A DNA stretch of 64,000 nt. Origin: Luscinia megarhynchos (lineage: Eukaryota; Chordata; Aves; Passeriformes; Turdidae). Within the stretch, counting starts at the first letter, position 1. Every line of letters starts with the position of its first letter. The translations under genes and the position numbers were made by a program. The stretch spans positions 18,396,330 through 18,460,329 of the forward strand of contig CM067566.1 in NCBI GenBank assembly GCA_034336665.1, written 5' to 3'. Shown here in pieces: positions 14,616-27,600 of the stretch. The notes under the pieces were generated by a model. That model had not been told where the DNA came from. It saw only the letters and a list, made by a program, of their open reading frames with translations, and searched no databases.

Positions 14616-14989
14616 TAGGTCATCCTCAGAGCTGCAAATGGGTACTAGCGCTTTAGAGGTCAACGATCAGCTTTTTCACTTTCTCTCCTTTCTTAGTTTA
14701 TTTATTAATTCTTCTGGGACTTTAGAAATGGGTATTTTGACTTAGTAAATTAGTTTATTAAGCAAAAATTTGATTACAGGGTTCTGTTACTGATGCACAT
14801 AGGAATAGATTTTCCCAGAGATGCCCTAAAGGGGCTGCGTAGGCTCCCGGCACGGAACCTGAACTAAAGCCTCAACCATGCCGAGCAAAGTAAAATATCC
14901 AAAAGTGCTCTAAAACTTCGCATCAATACAGGCCGACTTGTATCCCTCAAGCAGCACACAGCAATGTGTCTGCGGGGTGGACAAAGCTG

Positions 14990-15670
14990 TCCATAGGAAG
15001 GAATCCGCCCAGGGCCCCCGGCATCCCAGCGGCTGAATCGCTGCGCTGGAACCCGCACTCGTCATCTCTTTCTCTTCCTTCCTTTCTTTCTGGGCTTATA
15101 TAGGAGGTCAGGGCATAACAATTTCCAGCGGTTTTCTAATAAACATTTCTGATTGTTTGCGGACGCTCTGATTTTTGTCGCTCGGACCGGGAGCGCCCAT
15201 CTCTCGGGAGCTTCCCTCCCTTCAGGGCGGGGGACGGCGGGGGGGGAACCTTTCATCGCGGCGCCGGTTCCCGCCCGGACGCAGCCGCAGAGCGGCGCCG
15301 CTGCCGCGGTTGCCGGGTAACGCGGCGGTGCGGCGGCGAAGGCGGCCCGGCCCGGCCGCGCAGGGGCCGCGATGCTGGACCCGGAGCGCGGGCTGTCCCT
15401 CACCATCGCGAGGGTCGTGCAGCGGCTGCAGGGCTCCAGCCTGCACTCACAGCTGGAGCGACAGGCCCGGGTGAGCCCTGACCTGCCGCTGTGCCCCGCG
15501 CACGCCTCCCTTCCGCGCCGCCCCTCCCCGCGCTTTGTTCCCGGCCGCCACCGCCGGCCCGTGCGGCCTCGGCGGGGCACGGGGCCCGCGGCCTCCCGCC
15601 GCTCGTCCCCTCCCTCTTCTGCTCCTTGTCCCGCTGCTCTCCCCCCTCGGCGGGGCCGCAGGAGCGCTGT
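14990..15670. promoter_or_regulatory. CpG-island promoter of TBC1D19
   Basis: This is the only strongly GC- and CpG-rich block in the window, surrounded by AT-rich DNA, and it contains the start codon and first donor. A GGGCGGGG Sp1-type box is at 15225-15232. I see no convincing TATA box, consistent with a dispersed housekeeping-type promoter. The exact transcription start is unknown. Open frames on both strands here are by-products of GC richness. Confidence 0.85.
15372..15470 (+). CDS. TBC1D19: TBC1D19 coding exon 1
   Basis: Encodes residues 1-33 and ends in phase 0 at the donor GTGAGC. The ATG has G at -3 and lies in the CpG island. Translation past the donor gives GC-rich low-complexity sequence unlike the family, which supports the splice site. 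The helical [12 protein letters not shown] stretch is the recognisable N-terminus. Confidence 0.95.
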
Positions 15671-18600
15671 GTGCTTTCGACCCGTGTTTATTGAGTTTCC
15701 CCTTGGGACCCAAGGATTTCGCAGCGAATGTGAAGACTATCCGTCTGAAATATCGCTGCCTCAAATAGAGGTCCTGAAACGAATTGCTTTTTTAATCTTT
15801 AATTTGGAGAGCTTTAAATTCCACCCACCCTCCCCCGCTCCCCTGGTGTCCCTGAGAAAATGAGGATTTGGTGAAAGGAAAATAAATGAAAAAAACACTC
15901 ATGGAAGTAAATTTTAGTAGCTGGGAGAACAGTTGCTTTTTTAAATATATATATTTTATAACTTATCTGCACTTGGGCCAGATTTTCATATTTCAGCTGA
16001 ATTTAATTTAGGATATTTCAGATTAAAATTGTGTTAATTTTCATGATCATAACCTAGTCATGGTGCTGTAACAAATACCGTGCATTATTGAAGTATTTTG
16101 GGTTGGGTTTTATAAAATCTTGTGCTTTTGGTTTTCAGGGTTTTTTTCAAACATTGCTTAAAATTATACATGTTTTGTTTGTTTGTTTCTTTGTTTTTAG
16201 GATACTGTGTCCATTATATGTCCCTTAGTTTTGTTGCATTTTTAAATGAAACATGATTTTCCTCTTTGAATGTCCCTGAAGCTTTCTATAGTGACATCAC
16301 TGCCTGTCTTTTGTTTGTTTTGTATTTAAATTTGGTGATTTGGTCTCTAAGTGCTTTTATAAATGTGTGTCTGGCTTGCTTCTGTTGACGGGTCTTTCTA
16401 AATACTTGAATAAGCCAATGTACATGACTTGAAAGGGGCTGGAATTATGAAAGCGTTTAGAGGCTGGGTTCTGCTAAATTTTAGGAAATTTGGTATCCTA
16501 AATAGCCAGACATCAGGAGTGGAGAGTCAGACCTTGTCCTCAAAACAGGCAGTGAACAGGACTTTCTTCTAACAACTCTTCCTGTTTCTGAGAAACCTGA
16601 ATGCACTACTCGGATCCATGTGCATTCTTGTATCCCTGTCTCTGGCAGGGCCTGATCTCACAGTCATTTGATTCTTTGCCTGGGTTTTTTCAGACAGGAG
16701 GAGGCTTGGAGTCCTCAGGATGTGGCTGGGTGTTTCGAAGCTGCTGGTGTGTGGCTGTTTCATGGAGCCATTTTGTGCAGGTAGACACTGAGAACGTGAG
16801 CAGTGCCCTCCCAAAGTGATGTTTGGAGTCTGAAAGGGCAGTGAGGTGCCTAAATCCCTGCTGGACACGAGAATGTGTCTGCTGTAATGGCTTTGCAGAG
16901 TACTGTTTTACAGATTCCTTGGAGAAGAAGAAAGAAGTGTGTATATAGATCATGGTCATTCTAATCATATGAACTGCTAAGGGGAAAGAAAAGAAACAGG
17001 GCAACAAATATTCAAGTTGATCCTTAGAGTTTGTTTGAAAGGTTTATAATAGAAGGTTAAATCAGAGCTCTACTTTGGTGTAGTGATCCAAAAGTTTATA
17101 GATACATCATCAATGGGATTTCTCAATCAAATGAACTGTCTCTTGGAGACTAGTTTAAATTAGTAGGGCCAAATGTACACTGTGTTTGTCAGGAATCTGT
17201 GTGTTCTTTGATAGAGAGGGTATTTTTATTGACCTTGCACACATTTATGCTCTTTCATGTATGGAAGACTTGTTTTGTTTATAAAGCTTGGATAATCATG
17301 TTAGTGCTGTACTATGCAGGTGCAAAGGCTCCTCAGTCTGGCTTGTCTCCTGTCCATCCCTTAGCAGCTGTACAGAATGCTGAAAGCTTCTGAATTTTGC
17401 TTCACTCTGTATTAAGTTAATGCTTGATATTCCTCCATTGCATGGGGTATTGCTGGAGTGGCACTGTCAAATATGCAGTCTGAGCTGTTGCTGTGCATCC
17501 GACCTGAACTCCAGTTTATCAGTAGGATATGATGGAGTTTTTGTCTGCTGGTTAACAGTGCTTGATCTGCACCAGTTGTGATTTTGAAGGGTGGTCCCTT
17601 TGTATGGGATTTTAAACTATTTTAGGACATGCACACTGTATGTTGAGAAGTCTTTGGAATCAGTGCACCAGAGTGAAACTTACTTTTGTTTTGGATATTT
17701 ATACTGCAGTTATACTTCACAAATATTCTTCATCTCTTAGTGTAGAAAATGATGTTGTTGATATTTATTCCTCAAAAATATTTACTGTCTGTGGAAACAT
17801 TCCAGTCAAAAAGGATTGTAAGGTGCATTATAATATTGCCTGAAATTTTGAGAGAGCCTGTAGTCTCACAAACAGTATTTTAGCTATTAAAAAAGCTATG
17901 TTTTGTGAATTAATCTCTTCTTTTATTTTCTAGGAAGGAGAGCTCAGAATGAAGTTTCATTGATGAGTTAATAGAATTTTGGGGAAAACACAGTATCCTG
18001 ACATTATTTGTGAGAGGTGATAGAGTAGCCCTGTGGTTATGAATGGATCAAACCAGTGCTTTGCTTGGCTGTCACAGGGAGCTTGAGCTGATGTCAAGGG
18101 CTGTGATACACAATCTCTTTGAAATAACTTTGGCATGGGCATCAAATGATTTGCTGTCATAGCTTGACCTCTGGGGATACCAAGACAATCACATTTTTAC
18201 CCCAAGGATTGAAGTAGAGATAGTGTCATATGCTTGTAAGTGATGAATGAATAAATAAATAAATGTTAGGTTGATTTTTGTAGGTTGAGTTTTGAGATAT
18301 TGATATATTACTGCAATTAGTAAGAAAATTAATGTGGCTAAGAGTGTAAATGTGCCTATGATTTGCTTTGGAATTTCTTCTGAACATATTTTGTAGTGTC
18401 TTTAAAAGGGAATAGTGACAAAAAGCCAAAATAGTAGGTAGCAACTTTTCAATAGGTAGAATTTTTGCTGGTGTTCGTGGGGTAGCAGGGGAGAGACCTC
18501 ATTTTCTGGGCACAACTTTACTGTGCAAGTTTGTAATCAAATTTGCTAGTTCTTACCTTAATTTTTCTCTTCCCTTTCTGCATTGTAGATGTTTTTAAGA

Positions 18601-21600
18601 TGGAGATTAGAGGTATTTGTCTCAAGGACAAAATACAGTTTTAAAATCAATTAATTTATGAAATCTTGCTAAAATTCTGCTTTTGGGAAAATATCTGTCA
18701 GTGAACTGACAATAAAAATGAAACCATTCAGAAACATGAAAAAAGTGCTACCTTTCTCTAGCACATTTTCATTTGCAACCAATTCAGAAACTTCATTTTT
18801 CATAATCTTTGAAGGAAGTTGGGTTTTATTGATCAGTTAAGATTAATTAATCTTAATTTTTGTCCCATGCAAACCTCTAATAGAAGTCAGTCTAACTCAG
18901 AGTTGCCCAGAACCTCTACTGACCAGGGGCAAATAACAAACTTTAAAAAAACCCCAACAAAACTAACCAATAAACAAAAGCTTCAGTATTCCTAAAGAAC
19001 TTTTCTAAAATGGAGATGACAATAAAATGAAGGTTCTAAATGAAAGATAAAGTTTCTGAATTGTGTTTTAAGTGGAATAAGAAGGACTCACAGTGCAAGG
19101 AGTCTCCCTGGCATTGCCTGCATAAATGTTCTCAGATGTTTCTTGTAGGGAACTTGAAAAAACATGGTAAGAGGTGTTATAGTAGGCTAAAAGGGGTAAT
19201 GTAAGTGTGAAAATCAGGTCTGATACCCCATCACAACTCACTGTATCAGTTAAGTTTGGGAGTGAGAATAGGTTGGTGGAGGTACCTGAAGGTACAAAGA
19301 AGGGTGGAGAGGAGATGTCATGATCAGAAACGCAGTCCAGAGGAGGGGAATCTGCCATCATTGTTTCAGCACACCTGGATAGATCCAGAAGGGTAAAGAC
19401 AGTATTGATAAAAGGGAGAGGTGAGGGTTTTTACAAGACTTCAGATGGATCAAAGGAGGAGAGGACTTGCTTTGGGAGCACTGGGAATGTTGGAGCTGGA
19501 GTAGTGCCTGACTGTGCTTCAAAAGAAAAGAAAGTGTAGGTAAAAAAGCTTCAAATATTTTATGTGGAGTGAATGGTTTGCAACATGTCTCAGCATACTG
19601 TTTTCATGACATTTTTTGCCAGTTAAAAAAAAAAGAAGCAAATTATACCAATCTCAATTTAAATAAAAGATCAAATTAAAAGGAGAATGTTTCAGTGCAA
19701 TGTAGCATTTATTTAATAAAAATTAGCAAACAAATGTAGGCTCATGAGTCATCATAGATAATTAACGGTTCATTTTCATGCATTGTAATTGGCAAAGTAT
19801 GTACTATCCCTGCTGATAGAGCTTGTACCTTTGTTTTAAGTGGTTTAGCAGCAATATTTGTATTACAGTGAATTTTAAATTGAATTCAATTTAAGTTCAG
19901 TATGTGTTGATCAGATAATGGAGTTCAGAAGCAATACAAGCTTGATTGGCAGAGTAGTACTTTTTTAGTAACATGGATTCTGGTTTTTTTGCCTTGTATG
20001 TGTATTTTATTTTCAGCACTAATTTTATATTCAAAACCTAGAAAATTTATTAAACATTAAAATTAAACCATTAAAATATATCGTTGCATCTTGCAGCACA
20101 GCATAACATTTGAAACTGTTTACTCCCATATGAGGCCAATTGAAGGTCTCTGCTTGGTTAATTTTACTTGTATAAGAAAGTTCACAATACTTTTTCGCTT
20201 AGTGTAATTCATGTAGAAGTGCTGGAAAATTGTCAGTGTAATCAGGGTTTCACACTTACTGAAATTTTTTTAGTTAGGCTCAGATTCTTCTTTCTTTTAC
20301 AGAAATGTATAACCAAAACTAAAATCTCTCCCTTAAAGTTGCAAGGTTTTAAGTTTTTAGTGAGTGTTTATGTTGAAATTGTTGTGGTTGTGCTTGAAGT
20401 GGTTTTAACCAAGTCAGCTTGGTCCTTCTAAAGTCCAGTTATGGTAGAATGAAGTATTTAAGGAAAGGTGAATACTTATTAGCTTTCATTGAATTCACTT
20501 CTTCTAAAGATGGATTATATTTGGGGATTGTGTTTTATTGTAATTCAAGAAATAATAGCAATAAAACCAAGACACATTGTGCACTTTTGCAAAACCATAC
20601 TGAACAGTAATAAATGCTTTGGGAGGGTACATGTTTATCTAAACAAAAAAGGCTTTTAAGAGAAATTATGGTGGATAGCCTGTAAAAATATTAGGATTGT
20701 GTAAAGTTATTTGCAGAACTGTTTGGAACAGGATAAAAATATGTGTTCACCTGATGCGATTCCACATTTCAGTATAGTTGGATCACTTCTCTGCAGTATT
20801 TATTCTTGTTGAGAAAAGAAATAGTTTAACACAGGAGTTGTGCTGGAACACTTTGTTCTGTCAAGGCTCTTCTTAGTACTATGTTGCTGGTCCTTTAGTT
20901 ATTTTCCTGTACTTCTTTGAGTGCTGTGGTTGATGGATTATGTTTTGCATGATCAGTGCTGCTCCAGTCATGATGACTGAATGCCACTTTCAAATTTGAT
21001 GCTAATTTGCAAGTTGCAAAACTGATCTCTGTTCAGTTCCTCTGTGAGTCAATTTACTCTTTCCACCAACTTCATTATTTTACTGTTGTGCTATCCTTTT
21101 GCTTGCTTTCAGCCAGATCAGCACTGAGTTTCTGATTTTCTTCCATCTTGGCATCTTGGTACAGGGAGAGGGTACATTTAGAGTATCACTTACAATGGTG
21201 ACTGCCCAGATCTCAGCAGGATACCTTGCCAAAATCAAACATGTACACACCAATTTGCTAGTGGTACCTAGGCACCAGCAAATTTGGCAAAATTTTAAAG
21301 GTCCCTGAACTACCCTGCTGTTCTGTACAACTGAAGAATGGGAGGTGCCAAGAAATGCTGTAATGATAGCTTGTTTTATGAAGGAATACGGAAAGGACAG
21401 ATGTGTCTTGATTCACAAGAAGCTGGCCAAGACTGTAGATGACCATAGATATCCCACACCTGGACCTTGGTGCCCTATCCATGAGATTATGCACAATGCT
21501 AGTTTTACAGGGAAAAGCTGATAGGCATTGACATTTATTAAAAATTAAAAATAATTTCTGAAATGTTTGACTTTCATCCCTATTTCCTTTCAGGGCTCTG

Positions 21601-24600
21601 TATTGACCTGACTCAGGTCAATTTGACTTTTCCCCTGTTCTAGCTGCCACCCTTTGCCTTCGTGGATTATTCCCCTATGTTGCTCACTCTCTATTACCCT
21701 GCTTCTGATAGTCTCCTTATAGTAACAGATAGTGTATTTCTTTAAAAAGTAAGATACCCTTTCATCAAGATGTGTCTTTTGAAATTGGTAGTTCTACCTG
21801 GGTGTTTGCTGTGTTTTGATCACGCAGGGAATCAATTTAGTTCATGAGTACAAAGCTCGTCAATGTGGGGTTTTTTCCCAATAAATCTTAGGCAGGCATT
21901 TTTATCTAGGTAAAGTTGAAGTAATGCTTTTTTATATAAATAAAATTTTGTCAATATATTTTTCATTCTACCAAAAAATCACAGGGGTTGAAAATGCAAA
22001 TGAGACTTAGTATGTTATACCAAGCAGTTTAAGACAAACCAGCCCTATGTAAAATATAAATACATAGATGTGTTTTCCAACATGGTACAGCATGGAAGCA
22101 AGTTGGATCAGTTAATCCAAAGGAAAAACAAGATTGTGTGGGAGACCTGGACTAGTAATTTTGGAACATCAGCTCTGCTACGTCCCCTTGATTCCTTGAT
22201 TTAATTCCCATAAACACCCATAGAAATTCCAAAGAGGTGCCATACTGTTAAGTTACAGCAAAATAGTTCTGAAGAGAATTCATTTCATTTACCAAAGTGA
22301 GTATTTTCTCTTGTTGTGTTATACAGAGCTAGAGTATGGTCTGTGTTAGAGCTGGCTGCAGCTGCCAGCTGTGATTTGCCACATTCTCAAGTATCTAATT
22401 TCTGATTTGAAAACTGATCAGCAATCCAGTGAGAAAAGAGTCACTAACAGTTTCTGTGGCTCTCTTGTTCTGCTTAGCACTTAGGAATGTATTGATTGTA
22501 GTACACAAGAAGACAAAAGGGAGAGTGTAAATGGGAGGTGGCTTTTGCAACTAAACCCTGAATTGGTAAAAGTGGAGACAAAAGTGCCCCCATAATTTGG
22601 GGGTGGGGGGGGCATGGATTTTCACATTTCTTAAATGATCCTTTGCCAGCTTTTACCGTTGTGCTAAATGAAATACGTGTTTGTCATTTGACATGAGAGT
22701 TATGCAACTCACCACACCTTCTGGTCTGTGCTTATGATGACCTTTCTTTCTCAGAAGCATGCTTACAGTCTTTGCTATTGCAGTCAATAAACCAAATATA
22801 AGTGCCTTCCTTACCTGTAATGGCAAGGGGACTCGAAATAAGAGCAGGAATGCTGATGTTGTCATTCTCTCCATTATTGTCCATTCTTCTTTTCATCTGG
22901 GGCAAATGGAAAGGTTTCCTTAAAATTCTGCATTGTGAATTCACCTAGACCAACTTTTTCAGTGCAGAAACATTCTTTATTATGTATGAACTGTAAGGCA
23001 AATTACAGGATTTTGGCATTTTAATTGTGTGTCACGGAGTTAAAGCATGCCATACTGCCAGCAGTGCTGTTAGGGCTGGGAAACTGCACAAGCTGGTGAA
23101 AGATTATTTTAAATTAGATAATAATTAAAATTCTATTGCAGCAGGAAAGCTTGCTACAATAGAGCCAGTAGCTGATATGCCTACAGCATGTTGTTGAGTA
23201 GCTTTTGGTAAGAGATGTCTCACATTTCTATGAAGATGATATGGCCTTATGCTTCTAAAATATGCCTGGAGCTGTCATGGCTATGGACACACAGATCTTC
23301 TGGTGTTATTTTCAAGTTAGCACACAGCATTGCTATCTTTATTCTAAACCTTTACCTTTATTACCTGATGTTAATCAGCTGTTGCCATGTACCATGCATG
23401 GAAGAATAGGTATTAGAAGGCACTTCACAGAAACTTCTGAGTTTCTGTTTGTTGTCATTTTGGACCTTTGTGATGCATTCATTTTCTCCTCTTGGTCTAG
23501 CTGTAGAAGGCAATGCTGTAGCAGCTGGTCCTGCTGTTGCTGAAAGATGTGCAGCATCATCTGTGTGGCTGTGTCATGGTATGGTTGTAAAGCTGGTTAG
23601 TGCTGGTTAGTGTGTTGAGTGCATTTCATTGCGAGAGGTCATATGTACCCAGTAGTCGCAGCTGCACTGGGGAGTGTTTTGTGCACAATTGTTTCTTTTT
23701 GGTTTGAAAAGGGCATTTCTTACCTGAAAGAGGTGAACTGTGGGACGTTAAGTGAAAAATTATGGAATGTTTTCAGTTTTATTCTTTCAGGTGAAATACA
23801 GTGACTGGCTTCTAGTTTTTTCCATGCGTACCTTATGACCAATTCCTTAATGTGTATAGTGTAGCATTTGGGCTAAGTATGTGGGGTATTTGCTCAGGTT
23901 ATTAAATGTGTATGTTTATATGTATTCATTGTATATTCTACTCCTTTCTTCTGTCTCTTTCCCTACATACACCTTTTAGCATTGATGAAAAAGGCAAAGA
24001 CATTGAGTGAGAAAAAAGTTAACTGATATTTTTGACTGCTATGTCCATTGCTCAAGGAAGGAGTTTGCTTTGTGTGTAACCTTAAGCATGGTCGTCACTT
24101 TCTTCGTAACTTGAATAATGTAATTTCTCTTTAGTTTTTGATGCTTATTTATTTCTTTTTAATATTAGGTTAGCCTACACAAACCAGAAATTAAGCTGGA
24201 ATCACTAAAAGAGGATATTAAGGATTTTCTGAAGACATCAGGTTGGTAGTGCTTCATTGATACATTTAAGTAAGAACATATGTGATATAAGTGATGAAAA
24301 CAGTAGTTTGTGGAGCTTGGTGTCTTGTCACTGACAGTAGCCGGAAGCAGACATTCAGTGATTCCAGATTATTAAATCAGATAAAGAAAATTTAAAAGGG
24401 AAAGTGTTGTTGGATTCCATCTGCATTTTGAAAAAATATACTACGCAAAGTGATTTTGTAATTTTATAAGATACTGGTGATTTTTTGGAAAGCTCTGATT
24501 GAAACAAGAGTTCAGTCACTTCTGAAAATGGAAATTAACTTCCATGGAGATACTCTTGAAAATTTTGCCTTCAGTTAAATTTCCAATTTGCATTGAAAGT

Positions 24601-27600
24601 TGTAGGCTATGTTACTCTAATGTGAAGATTTTATGATAAATGATCTAAGATTTATAATCATCAGGAACACCATGTCTTTTAATATTAATTGTTGGTTTAA
24701 TAAAATGATGGCTTTGAAAAAACAGAATGTAAATTTTTTAACCAAAACTATATTTTAATTATTTGAGCAGCAGGTGGAAATAAAGGATATATGGTCTCTA
24801 TAGAGGTTTCAACTTGCCGTTTTCCTCTCTTAATTACATTAAAGTTTCCTTGTCTCTTCATGTCTCTCTGGTAGGTAGACATGAACTGAGACCAAACATA
24901 AAACTCCAGTGACTGCAAAACAACCTCTGATTGATTTTCCAATAGTATTAATTGCTAAAGTTGTCTTCTGGTTGTTTTTTCATTTTAACAGGTTGGGAAA
25001 AGAAGCTTCAGAATGCTGTTTATAGTGAACTCAATGTGTGAGTTTATTTAGTATTTTCACTTAATGGGTTCTACTCACATGATTTACTTTTGATCCATTT
25101 GTTTATAGAGGTGTGTGGTGTGTTACTATAATTTGCAATATCTGTCATAGCAAGGGTACCTGCTTAGTTTCTGTTTTTAAAGTGCCATTATTTCTTTTTC
25201 ATCCTAGTGAAAATACTGGACTCAAGTGCATTTTAAAGAATAAGTGAAATAAATATCACCACATTTTGTAGTTACTTAAGTATTTTCCTTTTTGCTTTGC
25301 TTCCAAAGGTACCAAGGGTTGCAGTATAATTCTTATGTAAATGAGGTAATTGCTGCAAATGAGTTTTGATTGAGGTATTATTAGAGCAATGCACATATTT
25401 GTTGTATTAATTACTTTTAAAAATCTCTAGGATATTGGATCTCTAGGCTTCCCTGGTCAATGATCATCATGATTAGGATATGGTAATAAACAAGTAAAAT
25501 CGGTCAAGTTTTCTTTTTATTATTGTTCAGCAAACTTCGGATTAGAAGCATAGTTTTTCTTTCTGGGAAACATAATTTTGCTTTACATTCTGGTGCAGTA
25601 GAAAGGTGGATTTCACAACACATATAGCCAGAAATGCAGCTATAAAATAAGAAATGTGTATGCAAATCTATTTGTGCTAATTTAAATAAACTTGCTAGAG
25701 TTACAATGTTTAGTACAATGTATATTGAGTAGTATGAGGGACCAAATTCAGCAAATGCTTCTATCTGTTAATAAGGATTCATCTTCATCATATCTTCCAG
25801 GGAAAAATATTTACCTGTCTCTAGGGCTGATGCATGGAAATAAGCAGCAGAACAACAAAATTAGCCCTTGAAAATTGAAATTAACTATGAACACCATGAT
25901 TTCATAAGCTTCATGGAAAAGCCAAGAAACAGCATATCTGAAATCTGTTGGTATTGATTCTGTTTTACACATTGGGACAGAATAGTCTATAACAAATTTG
26001 CAGCAAGTACGAGAATGACCTTTTCAGTTAAAAATGGGAAGAAATTTGGGGAGGGTTTCCCAAAAATATATGATAGGAACTGATTGAATACATTCAAACA
26101 AATGCAAATTCAGGCTAATTATTAGAGAAGCTATGTGTAAATTTTGTTCCCTGAAAAACATGTGAGACATTTGAAATTAAGCTGGATGAAATGTTTGGCA
26201 AAAACTCATTGACAATAACCTGCACTACTGAAACATAAGTTAGTGTTTTGATTTGGTTTTTAATTTTTGTTACTGCTTTTGTGTTTTGTCATAATGCAAC
26301 TTATGAGTGGATATTCAACTTTGGTTAAGTCAATACCTCAAACTTCTAATTACTTTGGACATGTACATGTTCACTATTGATTTTTAAAATGAGACCCTCA
26401 AAACAAAAAATTGTCTCTTGAAAAATATGTGATCACTTGGAGAGGGAAATCGTAAAGATGACATGAAGAGAATGCGCTTTTAAAATACCTGATTTGTTTA
26501 TGTAATTATTTTATTAATATGTGAAATTATAAAGGAGCATTATTTTTAATACAAGAAAAACTGATGTTGAAATGTTAATTAATAATAGCATATTGTTATC
26601 TTATTTGTATCCATAGAATGGATGAGGAAAAAAATACTTCTAAAAATAATACTCAGTTTTGATCAACATGCACTTGTGTTTTTGCTAGTAGTCTCACAAA
26701 ATGTTGTATTTAGGTTTATAAATACAGGATTAATTAAGCAAAATAAAACATCAGAATATTTATAGCTTACCATATTTTCTTCCTAAGGTTTCCTATGTCC
26801 TGTCATCCTGCAGCACCGCCTGAACATATTAAAGAACCTTTAGCCTATATGAGGAAAGCACAGGTGAGTGATTATCAATTTCACCATTTATATCAGATCT
26901 TTAATGATCTTTAATACTCTGTAGTATTTCTATGTTTTATACCTTAGGAAAACACAGATTGCATCAGAGGTAATAGTAATATTGTATATGTGACATTTTA
27001 AATAAATACAGAAAATGCTCTGATAATTCTCCAGCCATGAAAGAAGTAGGATGTAGTGGCAGATAGGTGAAAAATTTAGAATAGAGATGATGTGAATATG
27101 TCAAAGAAGAGAATTTGGTTTCATTGAGAAGAAAAATAGAGGTAGCTGTGGGTAATTTCACTTAGGGTTACAAAAACTTTTTTTTGAAGGGACACAGGCA
27201 GTTTCATGATGAAAGATAACAGTTGGCTGCAGAGATAGTGAGGTCTTCAGAAAGAAGAGATATATTTAGTGCTTAGACATGTGAAAGGAAAATGAAAAAT
27301 ATGGAGCTAAGGAGCTTAAGGCATATTGAAGGAGAATAAGAGAAACTGGATTGTAAAGATTAAATGAGGATTTTTGGTGTCAGGAAAAATACTTTTGCTT
27401 TGTTTGTTTATTTTTCCCTATATATGCTATTTGAAATAACCATAAAAATTCACGTAAAAATATTTTTAAAAATGAACAAGCTTCAAGAACATGATCTAAC
27501 CAAAACATCTGAAGTAGGAATAAAAGTATATTTAACTCTGCTGTGCCTAGAAATACATTGCAGTATTCTTTTACAAAATACTCGACAAATTGTGTTACTT

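Larger units (their letters stand above)
15471..24168. other. TBC1D19: TBC1D19 intron 1 (8.7 kb)
   Basis: It starts in the CpG island and then becomes AT-rich. I see no repeat family, only short random frames, a short AATA run near 18246-18262 and two perfect 20-bp palindromes. No additional exon is supported. Confidence 0.7.

Noticed and set aside
1..14900. Search for CCKAR or another upstream neighbour
   Set aside because: No seven-helix receptor coding segment or any exon pair was found on either strand.
15062..15580. Antisense 172-codon open frame over the CpG island
   Set aside because: Arg/Pro/Ala-rich low-complexity translation with overlapping open frames on both strands, a by-product of GC-rich DNA. 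It overlaps the genuine exon 1.
15471..15863. Extension of TBC1D19 exon 1 through the intron
   Set aside because: Past the GTGAGC donor the translation loses all family resemblance, and exon 2 joins in the right phase only with splicing at 15470.
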